From Mucispirillum schaedleri (GTDB taxonomy: Bacteria > Chrysiogenota > Deferribacteres > Deferribacterales > Mucispirillaceae), in the NCBI GenBank assembly GCA_949287985.1, contig CASEIN010000060.1, forward strand, positions 1-45,304: DNA of 45,304 nucleotides. The letters run 5' to 3'. This document shows, one piece after another, positions 5,961 to 13,930 of the stretch. Both the position numbers and the translations under genes were made by a program. Under the pieces are notes generated by a model. That model saw nothing but the letters and a program-made list of their open reading frames with translations, had not been told where the DNA came from and did no database searches. Each line of letters begins with the position of its first letter. The stretch's first letter is position 1.

Positions 5961-8381
5961 TTAACCTATTGTTTGAAGTAATGCTAAAGCTTGTTGTGGG
6001 ATTTTATTAGCCTGAGCAACCATAGCTGTAGCAGACTGAACTAATACTTGGTTTTTAGTAAGGTTAGTTGTTTCTTCTGCTATATCTAAATCTCTAATAC
6101 GGCTTTCAGCAGCTGTTAAGTTTTCTCTTGCAGTTTCTAAATTATTAATAGTGTACTCTAATCTATTCATTTGAGCACCAACAGTAGCCCTTGTTGCTGT
6201 TAATATTTCAAGTGCTCTGTCTATTTTTGTTATAGACCTTTGAGATAATTCTAAATCCATAACATATACATCATCAATTTCAAGCCCAGTCGTGTCAAGC
6301 TGGCTTACAGATATATTTAAAGTTTGACCTTCATTAGCACCAATTTGAAGTTCAGTGCGGTTATCAACCACGTGAAGGTAAGCTGTAGATACTTCATTTG
6401 TTGCTCTAAATTCAAATGATTTAGTGCTGTCATTCCATATTGGTTCAATACCTGCATCTTGTTCTATTGTTATATCCATACCATTAATAATGTTTCTTGC
6501 TTTGCCATCATTTACATTATCATTACCTATAAATTTACCAGTGTGCGCATCAGTTACTGTTACATCAATACTTGAGTTTTCACCTTTTTGAATAGTATTT
6601 AACCCTAATGCATTCATAATATTTTGGTCTGCTGTGAAAACAAGTTCGCTGTCTCTACCTAAAGCTGCAGACTGGATTACAAATGTTCCTGGAACAGATT
6701 CGTTAGTTCCTGCAGTTGCTTTATTTGCACCACTATTTGCAACACCTTCTTTAGATACATATCTTACTAAACTTTCGTTTACTATTTGACCATTTACTGT
6801 AGTTGTATCTGCACCTAAACCAAGCTCCATTAATGCTGCAGTTAATTTTTTATCAAAGTCTTCAATAGTATCATCTTGTTCTATGTAAATTGTTGTAGAT
6901 TTACCCATGTTATATATTGTAATATCTTGTGTATTTGCAAGTAAATTTACACCATCAGCATTTGTAAACTGAGTAAGGTCTGCAAGTTTTGTATCTTTTG
7001 TAGCTGGTCCTGAGTCCCTTACATTTACAGTAGTTGTTCCAGATATTAAAACACCTGCTGTTTGAGTTGCAGCTCCCGGAGTGCCTTCTCTAAATTCAGC
7101 TGTAATGCTGCCATAGCTTACAACACCAGTTTTAGGGTCTAAATTTGCCATGTGGTATTTCACTTTATTAAAATCTATAACCTGGTCACCATTGTCTGCT
7201 TTTACAAGGCTGCCTGCTGCAGAGAATGTAAGAACTGGGCCATTATCAATTTGAAGTGAACCAGAACCACTTGCTGCACCATTAAATGCATTTGAAGCTG
7301 CATCAAATACTGATACTATTTTATCTCCAGGTTGAATTGTAGCGCCACCACCAGGCATTTTTAATGTCATTACTGCTGTATTTGGATTTGCACCACCTAA
7401 ATTTAATGTAATTGTAGCTGTAGTATCTGCAGCTGCTGTTGCTTCTACCCATGAGCTTAATTCGCCAGTTTTACTGTCCATGTAACGATAGCGATATGTA
7501 AAACCACCAGTTACTGTGCCATTAGTTGTGCTTACAATTTCAAGCTCATAATAACCACTTGTTAAGTTACCGTTATTAGTAAATGTTGCAGAAGAAATTC
7601 TCCAGTTAGTTTGAGCACCTTCTGCACCATGGTATGTTTGCATTGCTGATAATGTATGTTCTGCATTTGTATCATTATCAATAGTATCTGTTTGACCTTT
7701 TACTGTGATAGTCATACCTGCAGAATCTGTAGTTAATATGTTTTCTGGGTCTCTTACACTTGTAACTGAAGCGCTTTGTGTAGTATTAGTTACTTCTGCT
7801 ACTAACACACCATCTTTAACCTGCATAATTTGTGATTTATATACATCATTTAATCCAGGTTTAATAGAGCTGTCCACTTTATAGTTACCTTCTGCTACTT
7901 CAGGTCCTTTAACTACTGCACCAAGGTAATCTTCAGTTGCTGACCATAAAGCTGTGCCACTGCCATCAAGAAGTTTTTTAGTGTTAAATTCTGAAGTTCT
8001 AGAAATTCTGTTTATTTCTTCTTTTAACTGGTCTACTTCAAGCTGAAGCATTTCCCTATCATTTGTTGTATATATACCGTTACCAGCTTGAACTGCAAGC
8101 TCACGCATACGCTGAAGCATGCTTGTAACAGAACCCATTGCACCTTCTGCAGTTTGTAAATAAGAGATACCATCTTGAGCGTTCATACTTGCTCTTTTCA
8201 TACCACTTATTTGACCACGTAATTTTTCAGATATTGCAAGCCCTGATGCATCATCAGCTGCTGTATTTATTCTTAATCCAGAAGACAATCTTTGTAAAGA
8301 TTTTGTCTGCATATTACTTGCTATGTTTAAATATTTTTGTGCACCTATGCTTGGTACATTGTTATAAATTGATAAAGCCAT
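5961..8381 (-). CDS. Large flagellin, 806 aa
   Basis: This flagellin has standard ends but an unusually long middle. Residues 1-140 (MALSIYNNVPSIGAQ, RINTAADDASGLAISEKLR) and about 715-806 (GAQMNRLEYTINNLE, ESRIRDLDIAEE, ending ALLQTIG) are the D0/D1 domains. The roughly 570 residues between them are Thr/Ser/Gly/Ala-rich and low in charge, as in surface-exposed D2/D3 domains, including repeated NTTQ/TTATIT-like stretches. Most bacterial flagellins are 250-550 aa. The start has the shared CACGGAGG Shine-Dalgarno (complement of about 8390-8397). Two tandem sigma-28 promoters lie 380-490 bp upstream, and a bidirectional terminator follows. It probably makes a thicker or decorated filament segment or a separate filament layer. 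Confidence 0.96.
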   Translation of the reverse strand: MALSIYNNVPSIGAQKYLNIASNMQTKSLQRLSSGLRINTAADDASGLAISEKLRGQISGMKRASMNAQDGISYLQTAEGAMGSVTSMLQRMRELAVQAGNGIYTTNDREMLQLEVDQLKEEINRISRTSEFNTKKLLDGSGTALWSATEDYLGAVVKGPEVAEGNYKVDSSIKPGLNDVYKSQIMQVKDGVLVAEVTNTTQSASVTSVRDPENILTTDSAGMTITVKGQTDTIDNDTNAEHTLSAMQTYHGAEGAQTNWRISSATFTNNGNLTSGYYELEIVSTTNGTVTGGFTYRYRYMDSKTGELSSWVEATAAADTTATITLNLGGANPNTAVMTLKMPGGGATIQPGDKIVSVFDAASNAFNGAASGSGSLQIDNGPVLTFSAAGSLVKADNGDQVIDFNKVKYHMANLDPKTGVVSYGSITAEFREGTPGAATQTAGVLISGTTTVNVRDSGPATKDTKLADLTQFTNADGVNLLANTQDITIYNMGKSTTIYIEQDDTIEDFDKKLTAALMELGLGADTTTVNGQIVNESLVRYVSKEGVANSGANKATAGTNESVPGTFVIQSAALGRDSELVFTADQNIMNALGLNTIQKGENSSIDVTVTDAHTGKFIGNDNVNDGKARNIINGMDITIEQDAGIEPIWNDSTKSFEFRATNEVSTAYLHVVDNRTELQIGANEGQTLNISVSQLDTTGLEIDDVYVMDLELSQRSITKIDRALEILTATRATVGAQMNRLEYTINNLETARENLTAAESRIRDLDIAEETTNLTKNQVLVQSATAMVAQANKIPQQALALLQTIG

Positions 8382-8756
8382 GACCTACCTCCGTGTAAGT
8401 GCTTTACTGCGGGGCTTCCCTGCCCATGATTTCTCATGTTTTTTAGTTTTTTTAATTTTTTTTAGTTTTAGTTTTTTAAAAAATTGTCCTTGCAAAAAAT
8501 TGGTCGGTTTGTGATTTCTTTATCAACTTTATATAGAAATCTTGTAAATCGCTTTTTTCATAATGTCTTCTCCTAAAGGCTTATGCCTTTTGCCGACACG
8601 CGATTTAAAAGATTATTTGATTTGCTTTTCGTCATGCCGACCTGATTGTTTCAGTATCTTCTTTTTTAATTCTTGTAAGGTGCTCTCTAAAACCTGCCAG
8701 TGCCCTTGGGGGTCAAAGGCGGCTTTGTTATATGAGAAAACTACCTTACAAGATAT
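8382..8756 (-). other. Long leader of the large flagellin
   Basis: About 375 bases lie between the proximal sigma-28 promoter and the flagellin start. The ORFs crossing it (including one at 8563-8769 on the plus strand) show no family resemblance. It contains an 83-nt element closed by an 11-bp inverted repeat at its 5' end (8671-8753), a small AAAGGC-TTAT-GCCTTT hairpin at 8574-8589, and a T/A-rich tract at about 8438-8480. Confidence 0.45.
8671..8753 (-). promoter_or_regulatory. 83-nt structured element closed by an 11-bp inverted repeat
   Basis: TCTTGTAAGGT (8671-8681) and ACCTTACAAGA (8743-8753) are perfect complements and enclose 61 nt, in which GCC-TT/AA-GGC type pairing is possible around 8702-8720. 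The element begins right at the expected start of transcription from the proximal sigma-28 promoter, so it would be the first folded domain of the flagellin leader. Part of its plus strand (CCTGCCAGTG, then GGGGGT) also occurs in the RNA candidate at 3270-3292. It could be a riboswitch-like or protein-binding domain, or a small mobile repeat. I do not recognise the family. Confidence 0.4.
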
Positions 8757-8785
8757 TTATCGGAAATAATTTCATATTACTTTAG
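8757..8785 (-). promoter_or_regulatory. Sigma-28 (FliA) promoter, proximal copy, large flagellin
   Basis: On the minus strand the site reads CTAAAGTAA, then TCCGATAA with TAAA to the -10 box separated by 16 bases, one more than consensus. This is the same deviation as in the proximal copy upstream of flagellin 1. Confidence 0.65.
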
Positions 8786-8839
8786 AAAAAATTTTATATT
8801 TTTTCATTTTTTATGAAATTACCTGTTTTCTTACCTTTA

Positions 8840-8867
8840 TTATCGGATAATATTTAGATTACTTTAG
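8840..8867 (-). promoter_or_regulatory. Sigma-28 (FliA) promoter, distal copy, large flagellin
   Basis: On the minus strand it reads TAAAGTAA-N11-TCCGATAA, with consensus spacing, 83 bp upstream of the proximal copy. The pair reproduces the arrangement at 1149-1260. Confidence 0.75.
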
Positions 8868-8891
8868 AAAAATTTATTATACTAATATAAC

Positions 8892-8920
8892 TTGACTTTT
8901 TAAGTATATATGGTAGTATT
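8892..8920 (+). promoter_or_regulatory. Possible promoter of the acyl-carrier cluster
   Basis: TTGACT at 8892-8897 is followed after 17 bases by AGTATT (8915-8920). It would place the transcript start near 8927, before the preferred ATG at 8946 and after the upstream ATG at 8910, which supports the shorter protein. The -10 box is weak. Confidence 0.35.
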
Positions 8921-8945
8921 ACTAAAATATAAATTCGGTGTATAT

Positions 8946-9890
8946 ATGATTAAACATTCAATATATCTTCCTCTAAATAAAATTGAAAATGACCACTTTG
9001 CTTCTATATATGATGATTGGGATTCAGAACGCTTTTTTAGTCAAACAGGAATAAAATCAAGATATTATGCTAGCCCAAATGAAACATCTGGCAGTATGGC
9101 TGCAGCGGCACTTTCAAATTTAATAGATAAATATAATATAGATAAAAATTGTATTGATTTTATCGTATGTGTAACAGAAACCCCAGATAATCTTCTTCCA
9201 GCAACAGCTTATAAGGTGCACCAAATAGTAGGGCTGTCAAATAAATGTGGTGCATATGATATTAATCATGGATGTTCAGGCTTTACATATGGAATAATGA
9301 ATGCATGCAATCTTATTAATTCTGGAATGGCTAATAATGTTGCACTGTTAAATACTGATACTCTATCTCACTATCTTGATAAAAACGATAGAGGCATAAC
9401 CACAATTGTTGGCGATGCTGCATCTGCTTTTTTAATAGATAAAGCTACATGCAGTAATATAATGAACTTTGTATATGGAACAGATAGCTCAGGGTATGAT
9501 AAGCTACTTATTAAACCAAAAGACGATGATAAAAGTAAAGAACAATATCTTTATATGGACGGAATGGATGTTTTTTATTTTGCAATAAATAATGTACCTA
9601 ATATTATCAAAGAAATTCTACAAGCTAATAATTTATCTATTGATGATATTGATTTTATAGTCTTACATCAAGCAAATAAAACCATACTGGAATATGTAAA
9701 AAAAAGGCTGAAAATTAAAGATGAAAAATTTTATATTAATTTAGAAGAAACTGGTAATACAGCAAGTGTAACAATTCCTATAGCAATAAATAATTTAGTT
9801 AAAAATGGAGATTTAAAAGATAATATGAATATTCTAATTTTGGGATTTGGTGTTGGATATTCATGGTGTGGGACCGTTATAAGGTGGTAA
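8946..9890 (+). CDS. FabH-like 3-oxoacyl-ACP synthase III
   Basis: This thiolase-fold condensing enzyme joins an acyl-CoA or acyl-ACP to a malonyl-type extender. Start 8946 gives 314 aa opening MIKHSIYLP, as in FabH proteins; the ATG at 8910 would add 12 unrelated residues. The Cys-His-Asn triad is visible: C110 in INHGCSGF, H241 in LHQAN, N271 in TGNTAS. The C-terminal GFGVGYSWC matches the family's GFGxGxxW. An acyl carrier protein starts one base after the stop, followed by an SDR reductase, so this is a dedicated short acyl-building set rather than the housekeeping fab operon. C. jejuni has a comparable fabH2 (Cj1303) in its flagellin-glycan locus. The true substrate is unknown. Confidence 0.9.
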   Translation: MIKHSIYLPLNKIENDHFASIYDDWDSERFFSQTGIKSRYYASPNETSGSMAAAALSNLIDKYNIDKNCIDFIVCVTETPDNLLPATAYKVHQIVGLSNKCGAYDINHGCSGFTYGIMNACNLINSGMANNVALLNTDTLSHYLDKNDRGITTIVGDAASAFLIDKATCSNIMNFVYGTDSSGYDKLLIKPKDDDKSKEQYLYMDGMDVFYFAINNVPNIIKEILQANNLSIDDIDFIVLHQANKTILEYVKKRLKIKDEKFYINLEETGNTASVTIPIAINNLVKNGDLKDNMNILILGFGVGYSWCGTVIRW

Positions 9891-9891
9891 T

Positions 9892-10113
9892 ATGACTTTT
9901 GAAGAAAAAATGAAAATATTTAAAGAAACTTTCCTTATTGATGAAAGTATAGAGTTAAGTGGCAATACTATTCTTAATACTTTGGATAATTGGGATTCTA
10001 TGTCTAAGTTATCATTAATTGTTATTTTTAAAGATTATTGTAATAAAAAATTAACATTTGATATGTTAAACAGCTTTTCTTCAATACAAGATATATTTGA
10101 TGCTATGGATTAA
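9892..10113 (+). CDS. Acyl carrier protein 1
   Basis: This 73-residue acidic carrier protein has the phosphopantetheine attachment motif at DSM (D35-S36-M37 in NWDSMSKL). It should be converted to the holo form by a phosphopantetheinyl transferase encoded elsewhere and hold the acyl intermediate for the neighbouring FabH-like and SDR enzymes. Its sequence is far from housekeeping AcpP (no DSLDTVE), matching a specialised role. It lies one base after the synthase gene and three bases before the reductase gene. Confidence 0.88.
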   Translation: MTFEEKMKIFKETFLIDESIELSGNTILNTLDNWDSMSKLSLIVIFKDYCNKKLTFDMLNSFSSIQDIFDAMD

Positions 10114-10116
10114 AAA

Positions 10117-10860
10117 ATGAGTATAACTAATAACACATATTTAATAATTGGAGCAACAGGTGGGATAGGTATAGATTTAGCCCATACACTAGCAAAACAA
10201 AAAGCAAATATAATAATTTCTGGCTCAAATAATAGCAAACTAGATAAGTTATATAATGAACTTCAAAAAATTTCTAACTGTGACCATAGTAGAGAACAAC
10301 TAGATTTAAATAATATAAATGATATTGAACATGTATTTAATAAACTACGGACAAAATACAAACGAATTGATGGATTAATATACTGTGCTGGTATTGCACC
10401 ATTATGTCCATCTTTCCTAACTAAATATAACGATATGATAAAAACTTTTAATATTAATTATTTTGCATTTGTAGAATTTGCTAGATTATTTGCAAAACAA
10501 ACTTTCACCAAAGATAATATGGGACATATTATAGCTATATCATCAATATCATCAACACTGAATGAAAAAGGAAGGTTATCATACTCATCATCAAAAATTG
10601 CACTTGAAACATCTGTTAAATTATTTGCAAAAGAACTAATTGCAAGAAATATTTGTGTTAATGCTATTAGACCTGCAATAGTTAATACCGAATTAGGTCA
10701 AAACTATCTTGAGATAATAGGTGAAAACAATATTAATCATATACAGCCTCTTGGATATATTGAGACAAATGAAATAAATGAACTTATTCTTTATATTATA
10801 TCACAAAAAAGACCAAAAACAACTGGTACCATATTTGATATAAATGGAGGAATTTTATAA
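10117..10860 (+). CDS. SDR-family oxidoreductase (FabG-like)
   Basis: A 247-residue short-chain dehydrogenase/reductase. The nucleotide-binding GATGGIG is at residues 12-18, the CAG (NAG-type) motif at about 90-92, a catalytic serine lies in ISSISS at about 141-146, and the YSSSK motif gives Y156 and K160. Length and layout are those of 3-oxoacyl-ACP reductases, so it probably reduces the product of the upstream condensing enzyme on the carrier protein. It ends IFDINGGIL like FabG. Its stop overlaps the start of the next gene by one base (TAATG), suggesting coupled translation. Confidence 0.87.
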   Translation: MSITNNTYLIIGATGGIGIDLAHTLAKQKANIIISGSNNSKLDKLYNELQKISNCDHSREQLDLNNINDIEHVFNKLRTKYKRIDGLIYCAGIAPLCPSFLTKYNDMIKTFNINYFAFVEFARLFAKQTFTKDNMGHIIAISSISSTLNEKGRLSYSSSKIALETSVKLFAKELIARNICVNAIRPAIVNTELGQNYLEIIGENNINHIQPLGYIETNEINELILYIISQKRPKTTGTIFDINGGIL

Positions 10861-12950
10861 TGTTCGTTCATTATCTCAAATTCGTTGAAAAGCTCAATAT
10901 TTCCAGTGGGAATATTATCTTTATAGCTTCAGATATTTCTAAACTCGCTTATGAAGCACAAGAGAACGATATTGTTTTTAATATTAATGAATTTATAGAT
11001 GCGATTACAAATAAAATTGGTAACGAAGGAACATTAATCTTACCTGTCTATAATTGGGATTTTTGTAAAAACATACCTTTTGACTATAATAAAACAATAG
11101 GTAAAACTGGTTATTTAGGTAACGCTGCTCTCAAGCGCAATGATTTTATCAGAACAAAGCATCCTATTTATTCATTTGCAGTATGGGGAAAAGATAAACA
11201 TTACCTTGCTTCCATTGATAATATACATGCATTTGGTAAAAATACTGTTTACCAGTATCTAATAGATAATCACGCCACAAATATTGCTATTAATGTTAAT
11301 TTTAATGACCATTACACAATTTGTCATCAGATAGAACAACTTGTTGGTGTGCCATATCGATATAACAAATATTTTAAAGGTGATTATATTGATGTGAATA
11401 ATAATATATCAAAAAAAACATATTCAATGAGTGTTCGTTATCTCGAATTATCTCTTTCTGGTGATGCTGTTGAACTCTATAATGAGATGTTAGACAAGAA
11501 AATTGCATATGAGCAGAAGATAGGTAGTCATACAGTATCATATATAGATATTGCAAAATCAGTTGCAGTTATTGAAAATGATATTTTACATAACAATGCC
11601 CTTAAACAGATTCAATATAATCATAATAAAGCTAGATTATTCCATCAAAAATTACAATTAAAGGAAATAATTACCGATATATTTTCTATAACACGCTCCA
11701 TTTCTGGTAATGGTAATAGACAGACATTAAAATATTTAAAAGAAAACTATCTTGGAGAACTTAAAATACTTGAATATTCTATTGCTGATAACCCAACAAT
11801 TTTTGACTGGGAAACACCATATGAATGGAATATTGATGAAGCTTACATTGAAGATGAAAACGGAAATAAAATAATAGATTTTAAAAACAATAACCTGCAT
11901 ATTTTAGGCTATTCTGAACCTGTGGATATTACAATACCATTTTCAGAACTTGATAATCACTTATATTCACTAGAAGATGATATTGATGCTATACCATATG
12001 TTACATCATATTATAAAACACGCTGGGGGTTCTGTATTACCCACAGGCAGAGAGAAGAGTTGCGTAAAAACCCTAAACAATTATACCATGTAGTTATTAA
12101 ATCGACACTTAATAAAAACGGCTCTATTACATATGGTGAGCTTATTATTAATGGCTATGAAGATGATGAAATATTAATATCTACATACATATGCCATCCA
12201 TCAATGGCTAATGATAACCTATCAGGCATAGCTGTTGCAACTAAAATTGCAAAATATATATATGCACTGCCAGAAAGAAAATATACATATCGCATTATTT
12301 TTATTCCAGAAACTATTGGTGCTTTAATTTATTTAAAAGAAAATATAACACACCTGCAAAAGTATGTAAAGGCAGGATTTGTGCTTTCTTGTATTGGCGA
12401 TGACGGTGATTATTCCTGCGTCCATACTCCATATAATAATACATATACAGATAAAATAGTTACCCATGTTTTAAAACATATTACAGATGAGCCTAAAGAA
12501 TATTCATTTTTAGAGCGTGGAAGTGATGAAAGGCAGTTTTGTGCTCCTAATGTAAACTTACCAATATGCACACTTTCACGCACCAAGTTTGGCAAATTTA
12601 AAAAGTATCACACATCAAATGATAACCTTGATTTTGTTACTGAAAAAGGCTTGCAAGGTGGTTTTGAGTATGTAAAAAAATGTATTGATATATTAGAAAA
12701 CAATAATATATATAAAATAAAAACAGTTGGTGAGCCTCAGCTTGGAAAATATGGTTTATACCCTACTATCAGCCAAAAAGGAAGTGCTGACTATACAAGA
12801 CGCCTTACAAATATTATTGCATACCTTAACGGTGAAAACTCTATACTTGATATTGCAGAAATATTAAATGTACCTTTTAATGAGGTATTAGAAATTATTA
12901 ATCAATTAATAGAAACAAATTTAATAAATATGGCTGGAAAAGATATATGA
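10860..12950 (+). CDS. AAC(3)-family acyltransferase fused to DUF4910 aminopeptidase-like protein
   Basis: A 696-residue fusion. Residues 1-about 245 match the aminoglycoside 3-N-acetyltransferase family (GTLILPVYNWDFCK at 57-70, RTKHPIYSFAVWG at 98-110, DHYTICHQIEQ at 150-160). Residues about 265-615 match DUF4910/DUF2172, a zinc-peptidase-like fold, with candidate ligands H446 and D452 (CHPSMANDNLSG), E484 (PET), D556 (GSDERQF) and H584 (KYHTSNDN). Residues about 640-690 look like the small winged-helix tail seen in such proteins. In C. jejuni the two parts are separate neighbours: Cj1296/Cj1297 (AAC(3)-like) and Cj1295, which is needed for a dimethylglyceric-acid-type change of the flagellin glycan. 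I infer transfer or processing of an acyl group on a sugar, not antibiotic resistance. It overlaps the next gene by four bases. Confidence 0.85.
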   Translation: MFVHYLKFVEKLNISSGNIIFIASDISKLAYEAQENDIVFNINEFIDAITNKIGNEGTLILPVYNWDFCKNIPFDYNKTIGKTGYLGNAALKRNDFIRTKHPIYSFAVWGKDKHYLASIDNIHAFGKNTVYQYLIDNHATNIAINVNFNDHYTICHQIEQLVGVPYRYNKYFKGDYIDVNNNISKKTYSMSVRYLELSLSGDAVELYNEMLDKKIAYEQKIGSHTVSYIDIAKSVAVIENDILHNNALKQIQYNHNKARLFHQKLQLKEIITDIFSITRSISGNGNRQTLKYLKENYLGELKILEYSIADNPTIFDWETPYEWNIDEAYIEDENGNKIIDFKNNNLHILGYSEPVDITIPFSELDNHLYSLEDDIDAIPYVTSYYKTRWGFCITHRQREELRKNPKQLYHVVIKSTLNKNGSITYGELIINGYEDDEILISTYICHPSMANDNLSGIAVATKIAKYIYALPERKYTYRIIFIPETIGALIYLKENITHLQKYVKAGFVLSCIGDDGDYSCVHTPYNNTYTDKIVTHVLKHITDEPKEYSFLERGSDERQFCAPNVNLPICTLSRTKFGKFKKYHTSNDNLDFVTEKGLQGGFEYVKKCIDILENNNIYKIKTVGEPQLGKYGLYPTISQKGSADYTRRLTNIIAYLNGENSILDIAEILNVPFNEVLEIINQLIETNLINMAGKDI

Positions 12951-13696
12951 ATGAAAACATAAAATTAACAGAGCAGGAAAAACTATACTGGGAAAAAATC
13001 TTTAATACAGAATTTATTTTTGAAAAAGGCTGTTACAGCACATGTAACAGCCACTGCTGTAGGTGGGATACTCCTGATTTACCACTAACAATTATACCAA
13101 AAGGTGGTACTCTTTTTTATCTACCTAAAGAATATGCATATATTTCTAAATATGGAAAAATAACTGAAATACCACCCTATAAAATGAAAACAAAATTATT
13201 TGATAAAGAACTTTTTATATACTATAAACATTGTAATGATGATGCCAATTGTAATATTAAGTTTTCACGTTCACTTTATTGTAAGCTCTATCCTTTTATA
13301 CCTGTTTTTGATATAGAGGGAAATCTGTTGGATTTAAAATTTATTTCAATATATGATGTTACATATGATTTTATAGGACAAAAATCACCCTGCTATGTAA
13401 AAGATTTGAAAGATAAATACATGGATTTATGGAAGCAAAAAGATTCTAATATACATTTGCTGAAAAATCCGTACACATTATTTTATTTAATGGTTGGTAA
13501 CTTAATACACGATAATTATGTGGAGACATTAAAATCAAATAATAAATTAATTAATTTACAAGGTAAAGAATTCTGGAAAAAATGGGAAAAATTATACCTT
13601 GCAGGCAGACTTATAAATAAAAATAAACTTGAAAAAGATATTGAAAAACTTTATAATGACTTCAATATAAAATATAATTTTTCTCTTGAGGATTAA
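12947..13696 (+). CDS. Cysteine-cluster protein (YkgJ-like metal-binding?)
   Basis: A 249-residue soluble protein with a CxxxCxxxCC cluster near the N-terminus (C29, C33, C37, C38 in GCYSTCNSHCCRW) and three later cysteines in HCNDDANCN and LYCKLYPF. The pattern recalls YkgJ/CxxCxxCC proteins, which are thought to bind zinc or iron-sulfur. The rest is rich in Lys, Tyr and Asn and I do not recognise it. ATGA overlap with the upstream fusion gene and immediate abutment with the second carrier-protein gene place it firmly in the operon. A hydroxylase or redox role on the carrier-bound group is possible but only a guess. Confidence 0.6.
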   Translation: MNENIKLTEQEKLYWEKIFNTEFIFEKGCYSTCNSHCCRWDTPDLPLTIIPKGGTLFYLPKEYAYISKYGKITEIPPYKMKTKLFDKELFIYYKHCNDDANCNIKFSRSLYCKLYPFIPVFDIEGNLLDLKFISIYDVTYDFIGQKSPCYVKDLKDKYMDLWKQKDSNIHLLKNPYTLFYLMVGNLIHDNYVETLKSNNKLINLQGKEFWKKWEKLYLAGRLINKNKLEKDIEKLYNDFNIKYNFSLED

Positions 13697-13930
13697 ATGG
13701 ATACAATAAGACAAAAAATAGTTGATATTTTTGCAAATAACAGTATAGATGTCTTGTCAGTAGATGAGAATAAATCATTAATTGAATCAGGTATAGTAGA
13801 TTCTATGACATTTGTAAATATTCTATTAGAAATAGAAGAATCTCTTAACATTGAAATAGATTTTGAAAAAGTTGATTTCATATCTATTGTATCATTAAAA
13901 GGGCTTTACTCCCATATTGTTGCATTATAG
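13697..13930 (+). CDS. Acyl/peptidyl carrier protein 2
   Basis: A 77-residue carrier protein with the attachment motif in GIVDSMTFV (D35-S36-M37). It begins directly after the preceding stop. It resembles the D-alanyl/aminoacyl carrier type (DltC-like GIVDS) more than AcpP, and an adenylation enzyme is encoded nearby at 14719, so it is likely charged with an amino acid. C. jejuni has a similar pair (Cj1307 adenylation, Cj1308 carrier). Its last six bases overlap the end of the convergent methyltransferase frame. Confidence 0.85.
   Translation: MDTIRQKIVDIFANNSIDVLSVDENKSLIESGIVDSMTFVNILLEIEESLNIEIDFEKVDFISIVSLKGLYSHIVAL

Noticed and set aside
8572-8598. Possible plus-strand sigma-28 site (TAAA then GCCGACA)
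   Set aside because: Spacing is 14 and the -10 differs from CCGATAA. It overlaps a hairpin on the flagellin strand, so chance resemblance is likelier.
8563-8769. Plus-strand ORF of 68 codons
   Set aside because: It covers the leader element of the large flagellin on the other strand; no Shine-Dalgarno or known domain.
10860-11600. Aminoglycoside resistance (AAC(3)) gene
   Set aside because: The domain is of that family, but it is fused to DUF4910 and placed in a carrier-protein operon. A role in glycan acylation is more likely than resistance.
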